Source: Streptomyces sp. NBC_00576
Lineage (GTDB): Bacteria > Actinomycetota > Actinomycetes > Streptomycetales > Streptomycetaceae
Reading direction: 5' to 3'
DNA: 64,000 nt
Assembly: GCF_036345175.1 (NCBI RefSeq)
Contig: NZ_CP107780.1
Span: 992,001-1,056,000, forward strand
Positions 36,135 through 46,014 of the stretch are shown here, piece by piece. Each line of letters starts with the position of its first letter. Positions within the stretch are counted from its first letter, which is position 1. The position numbers and the translations under genes are program-made. The notes under the pieces were generated by a model. The model made no database searches. It worked only from the letters and a program-made list of their open reading frames with translations, and was not told the DNA's origin.

Positions 36135-36335
36135 GTCTCGAACCCGGACTCCTCCGCCTGCTTCCCGGTCTCCGACCGATACCGGATCTTGTACGGGTGG
36201 GGGCACTTCGACCATCTCGACCGCGGATGCTCGCACTCCTTGAAGAACGACCCCATTCCACGAGCCAACGAACCCTGGGTCACGGTCAACCAACTCCTCG
36301 CGACTGATGCTGACGGTTTGCTGACCGGCAGCCAT
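36135..36335 (-). pseudogene. Tyrosine integrase, N-terminal fragment cut by the IS5 insertion
   Basis: Minus-strand text starts VSISREELVDRDPGFVGSWN, shifts frame, and continues FFKECEHPRSRWSKCPHPYK then IRYRSETGKQAEESGFETKT. This resembles the arm-binding N-terminus of actinobacterial element integrases. It ends exactly at the right edge of the IS5 element (TTA at 36132), so the IS removed or displaced the rest. The orientation points toward the tRNA fragment at 28056, consistent with one ancient integrated element. Confidence 0.6.
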
Positions 36336-36365
36336 CCCAGAGGGCGCTGACCTGCGGAAACAACG

Positions 36366-36542
36366 GCGAGGTTCGATATGTGGTGGAACTTCGTCGGGCG
36401 GACGCAGGAGGAGATCGTGCAGGCTCGCGAGGACTGGGCGAAGGGGACCCGTTTCGGCGAGGTGAAGGGCTACGACGGGGACCCGCTGCGCGCACCGGCT
36501 CTGCCCGAAACGCCGCTGAAGCCACGGGGAAGGGTGCGCTGA
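36366..36542 (+). pseudogene. Pirin-family protein, C-terminal fragment
   Basis: MWWNFVGRTQEEIVQAREDW, KGTRFGEVKGYDGDPLRAPA and LPETPLKPRGRVR before the stop match the C-terminal end of pirins. The cupin domain that should precede it is absent. Confidence 0.75.
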
Positions 36543-36599
36543 CCAGGGAAAGTCCGGGCCGGCGGACCCGGGCGGCCGGGAACGCCTGTCAGCCTGTCC

Positions 36600-36990
36600 A
36601 GTTACCGGGATCTCTGGCAGCGCAGCCCCTCGGATACTGCCTCACGGCAGCCTCCTTGATCGTCCGCGTTTCTAGCAGACGGTCTGCATATGGGGAGACC
36701 GTGTCGCGGTTGGGGCCGACCACGACGAAGCTGCCGAGGCGGGCGGTATTCCTTTCGGCCCGGTAGACGGCTTGTCCGGTTTCCGCGCGCAGCCGGACGA
36801 TCGGGACTCGTGGACCGCGCTCAGGTAGCCCGGCCATCGTGGCTATGCGGCCGCGGTGAGGGCTGGTGAGGAACCGAACGGTGGCGTAGCCGTTGCTGGT
36901 TGGAGTGAGGTCGGCCGCGAGGCCCATGGCTGTGTCGAGGCAGGCTGCCCATGGATCTAGGCCGAGCGCGTGCTGGACGACACAACGACA
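36600..36990 (-). pseudogene. ATP-grasp-like protein, C-terminal remnant
   Basis: The minus-strand text LDPWAACLDTAMGLAADLTP, NGYATVRFLTSPHRGRIATM and GLPERGPRVPIVRLRAETGQ resembles the C-terminal region of ATP-grasp carboxylate ligases. No ATP-binding domain or credible start is present, and the flanks look random. Confidence 0.4.
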
Positions 36991-37200
36991 GGCCACTACT
37001 CCCACGGCACCTCCCGCCCTACGCTCCACCAGCGGAAACGCAACCCTCAAGTCCGGAAAACTGTGAGGATGATCTGATGCCGCTTCGAGCGGTGGCCTGA
37101 CTCGCGCAAAGACTGGCTTTGGTGCCTTTCTGTTGATCTGTCGGACACCGCAGAAAGCACTCCTTTCGGACCTCGATGTCGGCTGTGCGACCTCGCGCGC

Positions 37201-37249
37201 GCCCACCGAAACTCCCCTTGCCCAGCGGGTAAGGGGAGTTTCGGTGGGC
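37201..37249. terminator. Strong 19-bp hairpin terminator
   Basis: A perfect 19-bp inverted repeat (37201-37219 with 37231-37249) and an 11-base loop, just past the stop of the GH43 gene on the minus strand. Confidence 0.85.
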
Positions 37250-37267
37250 TTGAACCAGATACCGGTG

Positions 37268-39367
37268 TCAGCAGGAGCGCGAGCCCACGAAGCCGACGCG
37301 GACGAGCTTCCACTGCTGGTTCACGCCGCCCCAGTCCGAGTACTGGACGATGCCGGTCCCGTCGGCGGAGGAGAAGCCCGGTACCTCGACGGCCTTCCCG
37401 CTGTTGCGGTTGATCAACCGGACGTATCCGTCCGGTGAGTCCGCCAACCGGAACTGCTGGTTCACGCCACCGTGGTCGCTCCACTGGTTGATGGCGGCGT
37501 TGTCGGCCGTCGACCAGCCGGAGACGTCCAGCAGCTTGCCGGAGTGCCTCGCCTTCAACCGGTAGTAGCCGTCACCGGAGTCCACGAACTGAAACTGCTG
37601 GTTGGTCCCGTCGTAGCGGCCCCACTGTGTGAGCGCGGCGCCGTCCGCGGCGCTCGCGCCCGCCACGTCCAGTGCCTTGCCGCTGTTGCGGTTGACCACG
37701 ACGTACCAGGCGTTCGTGTCCACCGTGCCTGCTTGCGCCGTCGGCGCGCACGCGCGCAGGTCGAAGCGTTCCACCCGCACTTTGCCGCCGAGGGCCTTGG
37801 TGGCGTGGTTGAAGACGGCGAAGCGGTAGCCCATGAAGAAATGAGGTCTCTCGCTCATGGTGAAGGCCGGGCCGAGCGGGGTGAAGGTGGTGCCGTCGGT
37901 GCTGTAGGAGAACGTCGTCTGGCGGCCCGGCCCCGGGCTGATGTCGGCGGTGGCGCGCAGCCAGACGCGACTGCCGGACGCGGGGAGGTCGGCGCGGGCC
38001 TGCTCGGTGCCGGTGCTGCTGGTGTTCCAGCTGGCGTCCATGGTCAGGCCGTCGAACATCACCAGCCTGCTGACGCCGTTCTGCCGCGTGACGCCGATCC
38101 AGGCGGAGGAGTCGCGCAGCATCGCCAGCCCGGCCCGGTCGCCGTCCGCCATCCCGGAGCAGTCGAGCACGACGGTCGCGGTGGAGGCGGGGCCCTGGAT
38201 GCGGCGGGTGAGGGTGTTACGGGCGCTGTAGAGGTCGTCGGTGACGGTGGCGGTCCTGAGGGTGAGCCCGTTGTCGACGGTGAACGCGGCGGTGTCGGGG
38301 TTGTGGTTCCACTCCCAGTACGGCGCCAGCGCCGTCCCCTCGAAGGTGTCGGCGCCGGTCATCGGCGGGAGCGGGTGCGGGGTGACCGGGTAGGGGTAGG
38401 TCTCGCCCCACGTGCCGTTGACGGTCTGGAGCTCGGGCCAGCCGGCGGCGTTCCAGGTGACCGGCGCCAGGGCGGGGACGCGGCCGCCGGGATAGGCGTC
38501 GATGAAGCCCATGTAGTACCAGTCGCCGTTCGGGGTGTCGACCAGCGAGCCCTGGTGCGGTATGCCGCCGCCGGGGATCGGGCCGGGCAGGTCCAACAGC
38601 ACCTCCCGCATCTCGTACGGGCCGAAGGGGCCTGAGGTGGACTTCCAGATGTACTGGCCGTTGGGCGGGCGGGTGACGAAGATGTAGTAGTTCCCGTTGA
38701 TCTTGTAGAAGCGGGAGCCCTCCATCAGGTGCAACGCGTCGGGCTTGGTGAGCACGTGCTCGGACCTGACCTCGGTGCGCATGTCCGGGGAGAGCTGCGC
38801 GACGTGGATCTCGTTGGCGCCGTACGCCACGTACGGGGTGCCGTCGTCGTCGAAGAGCAGCCCCGCGTCGTAGTAGATGCTGCCGATCTCGGCGTGCCGG
38901 GTCCAGGGGCCCGCCGCGGCGGTGGCGCTGTATACGTACGACCGCTGCCAGCCGATCTGGCCCAGCCAGTAGAAGGTCTTGTCGCTGGGGCGGTAGCGCA
39001 TCGAGGACGCGTAGATGCCCTGGACGTACGCCCGTCCGCCGTTGAGGTCGTACGCGTCGCCGAAGTCGAGGACCGGCACCGAGTGGCCGATGAACTCCCA
39101 GTTGACCAGGTCGTAGGAGCGCAGGACGGGCGCGCCCGGCGAGTAGTGCATGGTCGAGCCGGTGTAGTAGTACGTGTCGCCGACGCGGATGACCTCGAGG
39201 TCGGCGAAGTCCTGCCAGATCACCGGGTTGGTGAACCGCTCCTGCTGGGCCGTCGTGGCCGCCGCCGCGCGCATCGCGCCCATCGCCGGCAGTGTGGTGC
39301 CCGCGGCCAGGCCGGCGGTGACCGCCATGACTCTCCGGCGGCTGTGGGGGTGTTGGAGCCAGGACAT
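37268..39367 (-). CDS. Secreted GH43 glycoside hydrolase with C-terminal ricin-type (CBM13-like) module
   Basis: A 699-residue exported enzyme from the ATG at 39367 (AGGAAG 9 bases upstream); the much longer open frame upstream is unsupported. The N-terminus has a twin-arginine signal (SRRRVMAVTAG). The five-bladed GH43 catalytic domain follows with the expected acidic residues: base Asp in FADLEVIRVGD, modulator Asp in YYDAGLLFDDDG and acid Glu in HLMEGSRFYKING. A beta-sandwich domain (ADTFEGTALAPYWEWNHNPD) comes next, then three ricin-like repeats (NSGKALDVAG, HSGKLLDVSG, NSGKAVEVPG, each with NQQ-F/W). It is likely a beta-xylosidase or alpha-L-arabinofuranosidase. Confidence 0.92.
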   Translation of the reverse strand: MSWLQHPHSRRRVMAVTAGLAAGTTLPAMGAMRAAAATTAQQERFTNPVIWQDFADLEVIRVGDTYYYTGSTMHYSPGAPVLRSYDLVNWEFIGHSVPVLDFGDAYDLNGGRAYVQGIYASSMRYRPSDKTFYWLGQIGWQRSYVYSATAAAGPWTRHAEIGSIYYDAGLLFDDDGTPYVAYGANEIHVAQLSPDMRTEVRSEHVLTKPDALHLMEGSRFYKINGNYYIFVTRPPNGQYIWKSTSGPFGPYEMREVLLDLPGPIPGGGIPHQGSLVDTPNGDWYYMGFIDAYPGGRVPALAPVTWNAAGWPELQTVNGTWGETYPYPVTPHPLPPMTGADTFEGTALAPYWEWNHNPDTAAFTVDNGLTLRTATVTDDLYSARNTLTRRIQGPASTATVVLDCSGMADGDRAGLAMLRDSSAWIGVTRQNGVSRLVMFDGLTMDASWNTSSTGTEQARADLPASGSRVWLRATADISPGPGRQTTFSYSTDGTTFTPLGPAFTMSERPHFFMGYRFAVFNHATKALGGKVRVERFDLRACAPTAQAGTVDTNAWYVVVNRNSGKALDVAGASAADGAALTQWGRYDGTNQQFQFVDSGDGYYRLKARHSGKLLDVSGWSTADNAAINQWSDHGGVNQQFRLADSPDGYVRLINRNSGKAVEVPGFSSADGTGIVQYSDWGGVNQQWKLVRVGFVGSRSC

Positions 39368-39426
39368 GCAGATCAGCTTCCTCACGGGTAAGGGGGCCGA
39401 GAGACCGAAGTTCGAAATGTCGGACA

Positions 39427-39590
39427 TCATTCTCGGATGGCGTCGAGGATCTGGTAGAGGGTGAACCCGCTGTATCGGCTTTTGGGAGCCAGGCGCTGCT
39501 CGGTCAGGAACGCGTGGGCGGCGGTGACCAGGGTGACGTGGTGATGCCAGCCGGTCCAGGAGCGGCCCTCGAATCCCGGGACCGGGGCGG
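39427..39590 (-). pseudogene. IS701-like transposase, C-terminal fragment
   Basis: Minus-strand text GRSWTGWHHHVTLVTAAHAF then LTEQRLAPKSRYSGFTLYQI matches the C-terminus of IS701/DDE endonuclease-type transposases (WxGWHHH-TL-AHAFL). The catalytic part is absent. Confidence 0.65.
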
Positions 39591-39680
39591 GGAGGGGCTC
39601 CGGTCCCGGGAGCGGGGCGGGGAGGGGCTCCGGTCCCGGGAGCGGGGCGGGGAGGGGCTCCGGTCCCGGGAGCGGGGGTC
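39571..39680. repeat. GC-rich 30-bp tandem repeat, about 3.5 copies
   Basis: Two exact 30-base units (39601-39630 and 39631-39660) are flanked by a diverged copy on the left and a partial copy on the right. The unit is rich in GGGGCGGGGAGGGG and CCGGGAG. It lies directly downstream of the esterase gene and upstream of the GH43 gene, both on the minus strand. Confidence 0.9.
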
Positions 39681-40785
39681 ATCCTGCGGTCAGAGTGGTC
39701 CACTTCTGGTTTGAGCCGCCGTGGCAGTCCCACAGTTGGAGCTGTGTGCCGTCGGTCGTGGAGAAGCCCGGAATGTCGAGGCAGCGGCCGGAGGCGGGGT
39801 TGCGGTAGCCGCCGTTGTAGGGCTCCCAGATCTGGTTGGAGCCACCGTGGCAGGACCAGATCTGCACCTTGGTGCCGTTGGCCGTGCCGAAGCCGGCGGC
39901 GTCGAGGCACTTGCCTATGGAGCGCAGGGTGCCATCGGTGTAGGCGGACCAGTACTGGTTGATGCTGTCGCCGCAGCTCCAGATCTGGACGGCGGTCCCG
40001 TCGGCGGTGCCGAAGCCGCTGACATCCAGGCACTTGCCGCCCATGTCGGACTGCACGCGTGCGGGGGCGGGGGCGGGGTTCCTCAGCCACCCGGCGCTGT
40101 CCGCGGACTGGATGCCGCGGTGGAAGGCGTCGGCCATCTTCTGGTAGCCCGCGTCGTTGGGATGCAGGGCGTCGTCCAGGTCGGCCGTGGTCAGGCTGCT
40201 CATGTCCACGTACCCGACGTGCTTGCCCGCGGACTGTGCCTCGCTCACGATCTGGGGAATGGCCTGGTTGTACGCGGCACGGTACTGCTCCTCCGAGCCG
40301 CTGGTGGACACGACCAGGGAGGCCACGAGGACGGTCGCGTCGGGGACGTCGGCGGTGATCTGGTTGACCAGCGACTTCAGCCGGTCGGCGGCGGTGGAGA
40401 CCTGATAGCTCCCGGCCAGGTCGTTGGTGCCGATCATCAGCGTCACGACGTTGGGCCGGTAGCGGGTCAGCGAGGCGTCGGCGAGTTCGGCGATCTGGTG
40501 GATCCTGTATCCGGAGTGACCTTCGTTGTCGGGGTCGGACATCGAACCGCCCCGCAACGTGCCGACGAAGTCCAGCGGATGGCCGTCCGCCGCGAGCATG
40601 TCCCACAACGGACCCCGGTAGCCGTTGCCCGTGCTGCTTCCCACGCCCCAGGTTATGGAGTCACCCAACGGCATGACCCGCAAGGGCGTGTTCGAGGCGG
40701 CGGAGGCAGGTGCCACACCTGCTGCCGTCATCCCGAGCGCGGCCATGACCAGCGTGATGAGGGACAGTACCCAAGGCTTTCTCAT
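39679..40785 (-). CDS. Secreted SGNH/GDSL esterase with C-terminal ricin-type module
   Basis: A 368-residue exported enzyme from the ATG at 40785. A Sec signal ends near residue 30. The SGNH hydrolase domain has the nucleophile Ser43 (MPLGDSITWG), GTNDL and the Asp/His pair in DALHPND. A ricin-type (CBM13) domain of three repeats follows from about residue 245 (GGKCLDVSGFGTADGTAVQI, IGKCLDAAGFGTANGTKVQI, SGRCLDIPGFSTTDGTQLQL). It probably removes acetyl or other ester groups from hemicellulose; the family also includes lipases, so the substrate is an inference from the neighbouring GH43 and GH62 genes. Confidence 0.92.
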   Translation of the reverse strand: MRKPWVLSLITLVMAALGMTAAGVAPASAASNTPLRVMPLGDSITWGVGSSTGNGYRGPLWDMLAADGHPLDFVGTLRGGSMSDPDNEGHSGYRIHQIAELADASLTRYRPNVVTLMIGTNDLAGSYQVSTAADRLKSLVNQITADVPDATVLVASLVVSTSGSEEQYRAAYNQAIPQIVSEAQSAGKHVGYVDMSSLTTADLDDALHPNDAGYQKMADAFHRGIQSADSAGWLRNPAPAPARVQSDMGGKCLDVSGFGTADGTAVQIWSCGDSINQYWSAYTDGTLRSIGKCLDAAGFGTANGTKVQIWSCHGGSNQIWEPYNGGYRNPASGRCLDIPGFSTTDGTQLQLWDCHGGSNQKWTTLTAG

Positions 40786-41143
40786 GCAGTCGTCCTCTTC
40801 TGCGAGTGAGTGCTGAATCTGGCGCGGGCTGCTCGACGTTCGTGTCGGCAACTCGGCTGCTGTGCCGTCCCGTTGGCATCGGCGGGCACATGACGTACTG
40901 GCGGAACGGCGTGGTGAGGAACCTGTGCGTAGCCGGCTGTCCGCGACCGCTCCCACAGCGGGCGGGCATGCCCGGTCCCCTCGCAGTGAAAGCACTGGCC
41001 GGCCACGGGTGGGCGTTGTCACGTTGTCGGGTGGGTAGGGCCTGACGGTGTCGAGGCATGCTTCAGTCGGGCTCCGGGCCCGGTTCGGCGTGCGTCGTTG
41101 CCCGCGAACGTGAGGAACACCGGGACCTGCGTCATGCCGCCGG
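40786..41143. other. Intergenic region between esterase and GH62 genes
   Basis: About 360 bases that must hold the esterase promoter. No dyad or operator stood out and no gene is seen. Confidence 0.4.
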
Positions 41144-42586
41144 CTAGCGCTGCAGTGTCAGTACCCCCGGCCGGTAGGGCAGGAGGCCGTAGTCCCCGCC
41201 GTCGGTGCTGGGGTCGCGCCCCTGGTAGAGGAACTGCAGATTGCAAGGGTCGATGGTCTTGGTCTGGTCGGGGTTGGTGCGAACCACATCGCCGTGGCTG
41301 ATGTCCCTGGTCCAGGCCGTCGCTCCGCTGTTGGCACTGCCGGCGAAGGGGTTGGTCACGGTGTCGGCCCCGGCCTGCGGTGTCCACGTGCCGTCGAGGC
41401 TGGTGGCCGTGAACGAGCGGAAGTAGCGACCGAACCCTGTGTAATTCTGGGCCTCGACGATCATGAGGTACTGGTTCTGGCCCTGGACCTTGTAGACCTC
41501 CGGCGCCTCGAACAGGTTGAGCGCCGTGTCGCTCATGATCTTCGTGAACGAACCGAAGGTGCCCGGGAAGTTGCCGATGGGCATGCTGGCGCGGTAGATG
41601 CCGCCCTCATCGTCGGCGAAGAACATGTACATGTTCGTGTCGTCGCCGATGAGGGTCACGTCGAGGGGGCCGCCCTTCGGGAGGGTGCCCGTGAACAGCT
41701 CCTGCTGCGGGCCCCAGCCGTTGGGGTTGGTGGGATCGCTCGAGGTGCGGTAGGAGAAGCTGTATGGCCAACCCCCGTTGTAGGCGAGCACCCAGAGGTT
41801 CTTCGGGGCGAAGTAGAACAGCGTCGGCGCGATGCCGTCGAAGGGGATCGGGTTCTGGGTGGCGGTGGCCATGTCGGACCAGTTCGTGAAGGGGCTGAAG
41901 GTCGTCAATCCCCAGCGCCCATCGTTACCGGCGAGGGTGTTGTGCGTCGTGGCATAGACGACGTGCTTGCCGTTGTGGACGACGTTGGTGAAGTCCTTGA
42001 GCGAGGCCCACCCCGCCTTCGGCTGCGCCAGCGGGCCGGTCGAGGTCCAGCGGTACGTCGACGGAAGACCACACACGTTGTTCGCCCCCGACAGGCCGGT
42101 CCACTTCTGGTTGGTGCCGCCGTGGCACGACCAGATCTGCACCGCCGTGCCGTTGGTCTTGCCCCAGCCCGAGACTTCCAGGCACAGCCCGGACTGCACG
42201 CCGACGACCGTGCCGTCGGCGTTCACCCGCCACTGCTGGTTCGCACCGCCGTTGCAGGTGCGGATCTGCACCCGGACCCCGGACGTGGTGGCGCTGCCCG
42301 GGACCTCCAGGCACTTGTTGCCGTACACCGTCAGCTGGCTGCTGTCCGTCAACGTCCACTGCTGGTTGATTCCGCCGTGGCAGTCCCAGATGTGCACGTT
42401 CGCGCCGTCGGTCTGACTGAAGCCCTCTACGTCGAGACACCGGCCGGAATCCACACCGCGCACATCGCTGGTGGTGGCCGCCTGAGCCGGGCCGGCCACG
42501 AGCAGCGCCGCCAACGCGGCCAGGGCCGCAACCACGGCGGCGAGCACCACCGACGGACGTCTGCGACGGAAACTACGTGTGCGCAT
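41144..42586 (-). CDS. Secreted GH62 alpha-L-arabinofuranosidase with N-terminal CBM13
   Basis: A 480-residue exported enzyme from the ATG at 42586 (GAGG just upstream). After the signal peptide (to about residue 37) come three ricin-type repeats (GRCLDVEGFSQTDGANVHIW and two more), then a GH62 domain from about residue 175. GH62 strings: PSTYRWTSTGPLAQPKAGWA, HVVYATTHNTLAGNDGRWGL, APTLFYFAPKNLWVLAYNGG, YMFFADDEGGIYRASMPIGN and the ending LQFLYQGRDPSTDGGDYGLL. The catalytic Asp pair and Glu positions are retained (LDVTLIGDD, LFEAPEVY). It removes arabinose side chains from arabinoxylan. Confidence 0.94.
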   Translation of the reverse strand: MRTRSFRRRRPSVVLAAVVAALAALAALLVAGPAQAATTSDVRGVDSGRCLDVEGFSQTDGANVHIWDCHGGINQQWTLTDSSQLTVYGNKCLEVPGSATTSGVRVQIRTCNGGANQQWRVNADGTVVGVQSGLCLEVSGWGKTNGTAVQIWSCHGGTNQKWTGLSGANNVCGLPSTYRWTSTGPLAQPKAGWASLKDFTNVVHNGKHVVYATTHNTLAGNDGRWGLTTFSPFTNWSDMATATQNPIPFDGIAPTLFYFAPKNLWVLAYNGGWPYSFSYRTSSDPTNPNGWGPQQELFTGTLPKGGPLDVTLIGDDTNMYMFFADDEGGIYRASMPIGNFPGTFGSFTKIMSDTALNLFEAPEVYKVQGQNQYLMIVEAQNYTGFGRYFRSFTATSLDGTWTPQAGADTVTNPFAGSANSGATAWTRDISHGDVVRTNPDQTKTIDPCNLQFLYQGRDPSTDGGDYGLLPYRPGVLTLQR

Positions 42587-42758
42587 AAGGACCTCGTCAT
42601 CCCTGAGCAAGCGGCTCCGGTCCACCCCGTCAGAGGCGGTCCGGATGCCGACGTGGCACGACCATGTCCGACATGCCGAACAAGGGTCGAAGTGTCGAGC
42701 AAGAGAATGCTAGACATCCCATGAATGACGTCAATACTTCTCACACGATTCGCGGACA

Positions 42759-42766
42759 GAAACGTT
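42759..42766. promoter_or_regulatory. Possible LacI-type half-operator upstream of GH62
   Basis: GAAACGTT, the same 8-base core as in the three sites before the ABC operon, occurs about 170 bases upstream of the GH62 start. The flanks are not palindromic, so it is weak on its own. Confidence 0.3.
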
Positions 42767-42884
42767 CGCAGGCTGAAACCAGGCGGCCTCAAGTCCCGTG
42801 CCTGTAGGGGTCTTTGGCTGAGGGTCAGGTAGCGATGCGGGCGCGGGCTTGGACAGGCACCGTTGCAGTACTGGTTGCCGCCGC

Positions 42885-43700
42885 TCCCGAAAAGGTTGCC
42901 GCCCGGTCCAAGTTGAGGGTGTGAGGGGCCACGGGCAGCGGATGCAGGCGGGTGCGTTCGACCGTCCAGCGCGGAGGCCGGTGCCCTGCCTGCCTCGCGG
43001 TGGACGCGGGTGCTGACCTGCCGCCAGAAGATCGCGCAGGCCCCGTGGAGTTCGGCGAAGCTGCTGTGCTTCTCCCGCAGGTTCGCGAAGGTGGATCAGG
43101 TCCGTCTTCGCGATACGGACGGTGGCCTCGCCGCCCCCATGTGGACTCGGGATCGAACGGGACGCAGGCGGGCACTTGCAGGCCGTAGTGGCGTCCTGCG
43201 GCCACGACTTGAGGATGACGGACCGCGATCCCGGTGCCCCGGTCGATGGTCATCGTCTTCTCGTTGTCGGTGAGTAGACAGGTCGGTGCCCCGCCGATCG
43301 CCCGCAAAGTGGAGTCGATGCACGAGATCACCGTGGGCGGGGTCCGGCCCCAGACCGGGATCACCACCCGGAAGCGGGACCACGCCAGCCATGCGGGGAA
43401 CAACAGCGTCTCGCGCTCGCTTCCACCGCCCGGACCAGGCACTTTCGGGCCCCATCTCCCCAGTCGAACCGCAACCAGAGACCGGGCTCGGCCATCCACG
43501 GCCGGTAAGTACGACGGTGGCCGGCCCGCCACTGTTCCCTTCGCCCGCGCGACCGCCCGCCGCGTCGTCCGCTCGTCCCCGGTGAACCCAGTAGCTGGAG
43601 GCGTTCGTGAGCTTGTCGGCTCGCACCGTGCGCTGCGACCGGTCGACCCACTCCTCAATCTTCGGCATGAATGGGTCGATCAAGGATCTTGTGCTGTCCA
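42885..43700 (-). pseudogene. IS21-family transposase (IstA-like), frameshifted
   Basis: The first frame has DPFMPKIEEWVDRSQRTVRA. A second continues with FTGDERTTRRAVARAKG. Another gives AGHRRTYRPWMAEPGLWLRF then DWGDG. The second frame resumes LLFPAWLAWSRFRVVIPVWG, CLLTDNEKTMTIDRGTGIAV and RHYGLQVPACVPFDPES, all typical of IS21 IstA. At least three frameshifts and a ragged C-terminus mark it as dead. No IstB helper gene is present. Confidence 0.8.
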
Positions 43701-43894
43701 CCATCAACTCCTAGGATCCATGCCGTCCGAAGGATCGGTTCACGTTCGCGGTATCGAACACGCCCGGCCGAAGCGGCTTGCGCATGGTGCGCATGCCGGG
43801 CATGACAGCACCCGCATCATCCGTCCAGTAAGGCTCTCCCCCGCACGCCTGTGCCGCGCGGCCGTGAACCTCCTGTTAGGCCTGGCGCGGCTGG

Positions 43895-44510
43895 CCCGTC
43901 GTCCAACTCGTAGGCGGTGCCTGGGGCACGTCGTACCCCAGCCCCGTCCTGCCGCCCCCACCCCGCCAGGTCACCCCACTGACCGGCGGCGACACCTTCG
44001 ACGGAACGACCGTGAAACCGAAGTGGGAAGGGAACCACAATCCGGACCACGACAAGTGGTCCGTCAACAACGGCCTGACCCTGCGCACCGCGACGGCCAC
44101 CAACCACCTGTACTGGGCCCGTAATACCCTCACCCACCGGATTCAGGGACCCACCTCCACCGCGAGACCATCCAGCTGGACTACGCGACGATCCGCGACG
44201 GACGGCAACTGGAACACCACCGGCACCGAAGTCGCGAGCGCCAACGTCACGGGCGGTCGCATCCGGCTGCGCGCGGCCGCCGACATCCGCCCCGGCGCCT
44301 CCCGTTCGGGAAACTCCTCCACAGCACCGACGGCACCAGCTTCACCCGCCTAAGACCCGCGTTCACCAGGGGCCACACCTGGCAGTTCTTCACGGGCTAC
44401 CGCTTCGCCCTTTCCGACTACGCCACGCAGACACTCGGCGGCTCCGTCCGCATCACACGGTTCGCGCTGACCACACCCCGAGCGCGGCAACGTTCCTCCT
44501 CCGCATCTGA
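43895..44510 (+). pseudogene. GH43 protein, C-terminal beta-sandwich remnant
   Basis: GGAWGTSYPSPVLPPPPRQV, GGDTFDGTTVKPKWEGNHNP and WSVNNGLTLRTATATNHLYW with ARNTLTHRIQGP closely resemble the second domain of the intact GH43 at 37268 (ADTFEGTALAPYWEWNHNPD). Frames then shift to TDGTSFTRLRPAFTRGHTWQ and FFTGYRFALSDYATQTLGGS. The catalytic domain is missing. A former extra hemicellulase of this cluster. Confidence 0.8.
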
Positions 44511-44554
44511 CAGCCGCTCAGTCCCCGACCCGCAGCACCAGGAAGGACCACACC

Positions 44555-46000
44555 ATGGCCAGTACCGCCGTCCACAGGCGAACGGCTCACCCGACCGCAG
44601 TGAGATCACCCGCCACCGGTACGAGACTCGCCCGAGCGACCTGGGGGCTGATCCTCATACTGGTGTTCGCCGTCCTTCCTGCCGTGGTGCAGCCCACGGC
44701 GGCCAGGGCCGACAACCCGATCGTGCAACACGTCTACACCGCCGACCCGGCCCCGCTGGTGTACAACGGACGGGTCTACCTCTACACCGGGCACGACGAG
44801 GACGGCTCCACCTCCTCCTTCGTGATGAAGGACTGGCGGGTGTGGTCCTCCGCCGACATGGTCAACTGGACCGACCACGGCTCGCCGCTCAGCCTGGCCA
44901 CCTTCAGCTGGGCGTCCGCCGACGCGTGGGCGGGCCAGGCCGTCGAACGGGGCGGCAAGTTCTACTGGTATGTGCCGGTGACGGCCCGGGCGACCGGCCG
45001 GATGGCAATCGGCGTGGCGGTGTCGGACAGCCCCACCGGACCGTTCCGGGACGCCCTCGGCCACCCGCTGGTGGAGAACAGTGAGATCGACCCGACCGTC
45101 TTCATCGACGACGACGGCCAGGCCTACCTGTACTGGGGCAACCCGAACCTGTGGTACGTCAAGCTGAACGCGGACATGACGTCCTACGCAGGCAGCCCCG
45201 TCCAAATTCCGCTCACCACCGCGGGCTTCGGAACCCGCACCGACAACCCCGACCGCCCCACGCTGTACGAAGAAGCACCCTGGGTCTACAAGCGGAACGG
45301 CCTGTACTACATGGTGTATGCGGCCAGGTGCTGCGCGGAGTTCATCGCCTATTCCACGGCACCCAGCCCGACCGGGCCGTGGACCTACCGTGGAACAGTG
45401 ATGCCCGCCCAGGGCAACAGCTTCACCAACCACGCGGGCATCGTGGACTTTCAGGGCAACTCGTATTTCTTCTACCACAACGGCGCCCTCTCGGGCGGCG
45501 GCGGCTTCACCCGCTCGGTCGCAGTGGAGAAGTTCTCCTACAACGCTGACGGAACGATCCCGACGATCAACATGACGGACACCGGTGCACCCCAGCTCGG
45601 TGCGCTTGACCCGTACGTACGCCAGGAGGCCGAGACGATCGCCTGGGGTTCCGGGATCGAGACCGAATGGACCAGTGACGGCGGAATGAACGTCGGCTGG
45701 ATCGAAAACGGCGACTACACCAAGGTCAAGGGAGTGGCCTTCGGGCCGGGCCCGTCCTCCTACACTGCGCGCGTGGCCTCCGCCACCGGCGGCGGCACCG
45801 TCGAGCTGCGCCTGGGCAGTCCGAGCGGGACGGTCGTGGGCCGGTGCAGTGTGCCGAACACCGGCGGCTGGCAGGCCTGGACCACGGTGACCTGCCCAGT
45901 GAGCGGCGTGACGGGAACCCAGGACCTCTACCTGCGGTTCACCGGCGGCAGCGGCTACCTGTTCAACATGAACTGGTGGCAGTTCACCCGCGCCGCGTAA
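44555..46000 (+). CDS. Secreted GH43 hydrolase with C-terminal CBM6
   Basis: A 481-residue exported enzyme preceded by GGAAGG. A long signal segment runs to about residue 52. The GH43 propeller has the expected Asp in VYTADPAPLVYNGRVYLYTG, Asp in SEIDPTVFIDDDGQAYLYWG and Glu in LYEEAPWVYKRNGLYYMVYA. From about residue 350 a CBM6 domain follows (RQEAETIAWGSGIETEWTSD ... WIENGDYTKVKGVAFG, ending YLFNMNWWQF). The architecture is that of arabinoxylan arabinofuranohydrolases or xylosidases. It is divergent from the GH43/esterase/GH62 genes but belongs to the same functional cluster. Confidence 0.93.
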   Translation: MASTAVHRRTAHPTAVRSPATGTRLARATWGLILILVFAVLPAVVQPTAARADNPIVQHVYTADPAPLVYNGRVYLYTGHDEDGSTSSFVMKDWRVWSSADMVNWTDHGSPLSLATFSWASADAWAGQAVERGGKFYWYVPVTARATGRMAIGVAVSDSPTGPFRDALGHPLVENSEIDPTVFIDDDGQAYLYWGNPNLWYVKLNADMTSYAGSPVQIPLTTAGFGTRTDNPDRPTLYEEAPWVYKRNGLYYMVYAARCCAEFIAYSTAPSPTGPWTYRGTVMPAQGNSFTNHAGIVDFQGNSYFFYHNGALSGGGGFTRSVAVEKFSYNADGTIPTINMTDTGAPQLGALDPYVRQEAETIAWGSGIETEWTSDGGMNVGWIENGDYTKVKGVAFGPGPSSYTARVASATGGGTVELRLGSPSGTVVGRCSVPNTGGWQAWTTVTCPVSGVTGTQDLYLRFTGGSGYLFNMNWWQFTRAA

Positions 46001-46014
46001 CCGCACCGCGCCGA

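Noticed and set aside
39368..40606. Upstream extension of the GH43 frame
   Set aside because: It runs antisense-like through the esterase gene region; the ATG at 39367 has a Tat signal and a ribosome site.
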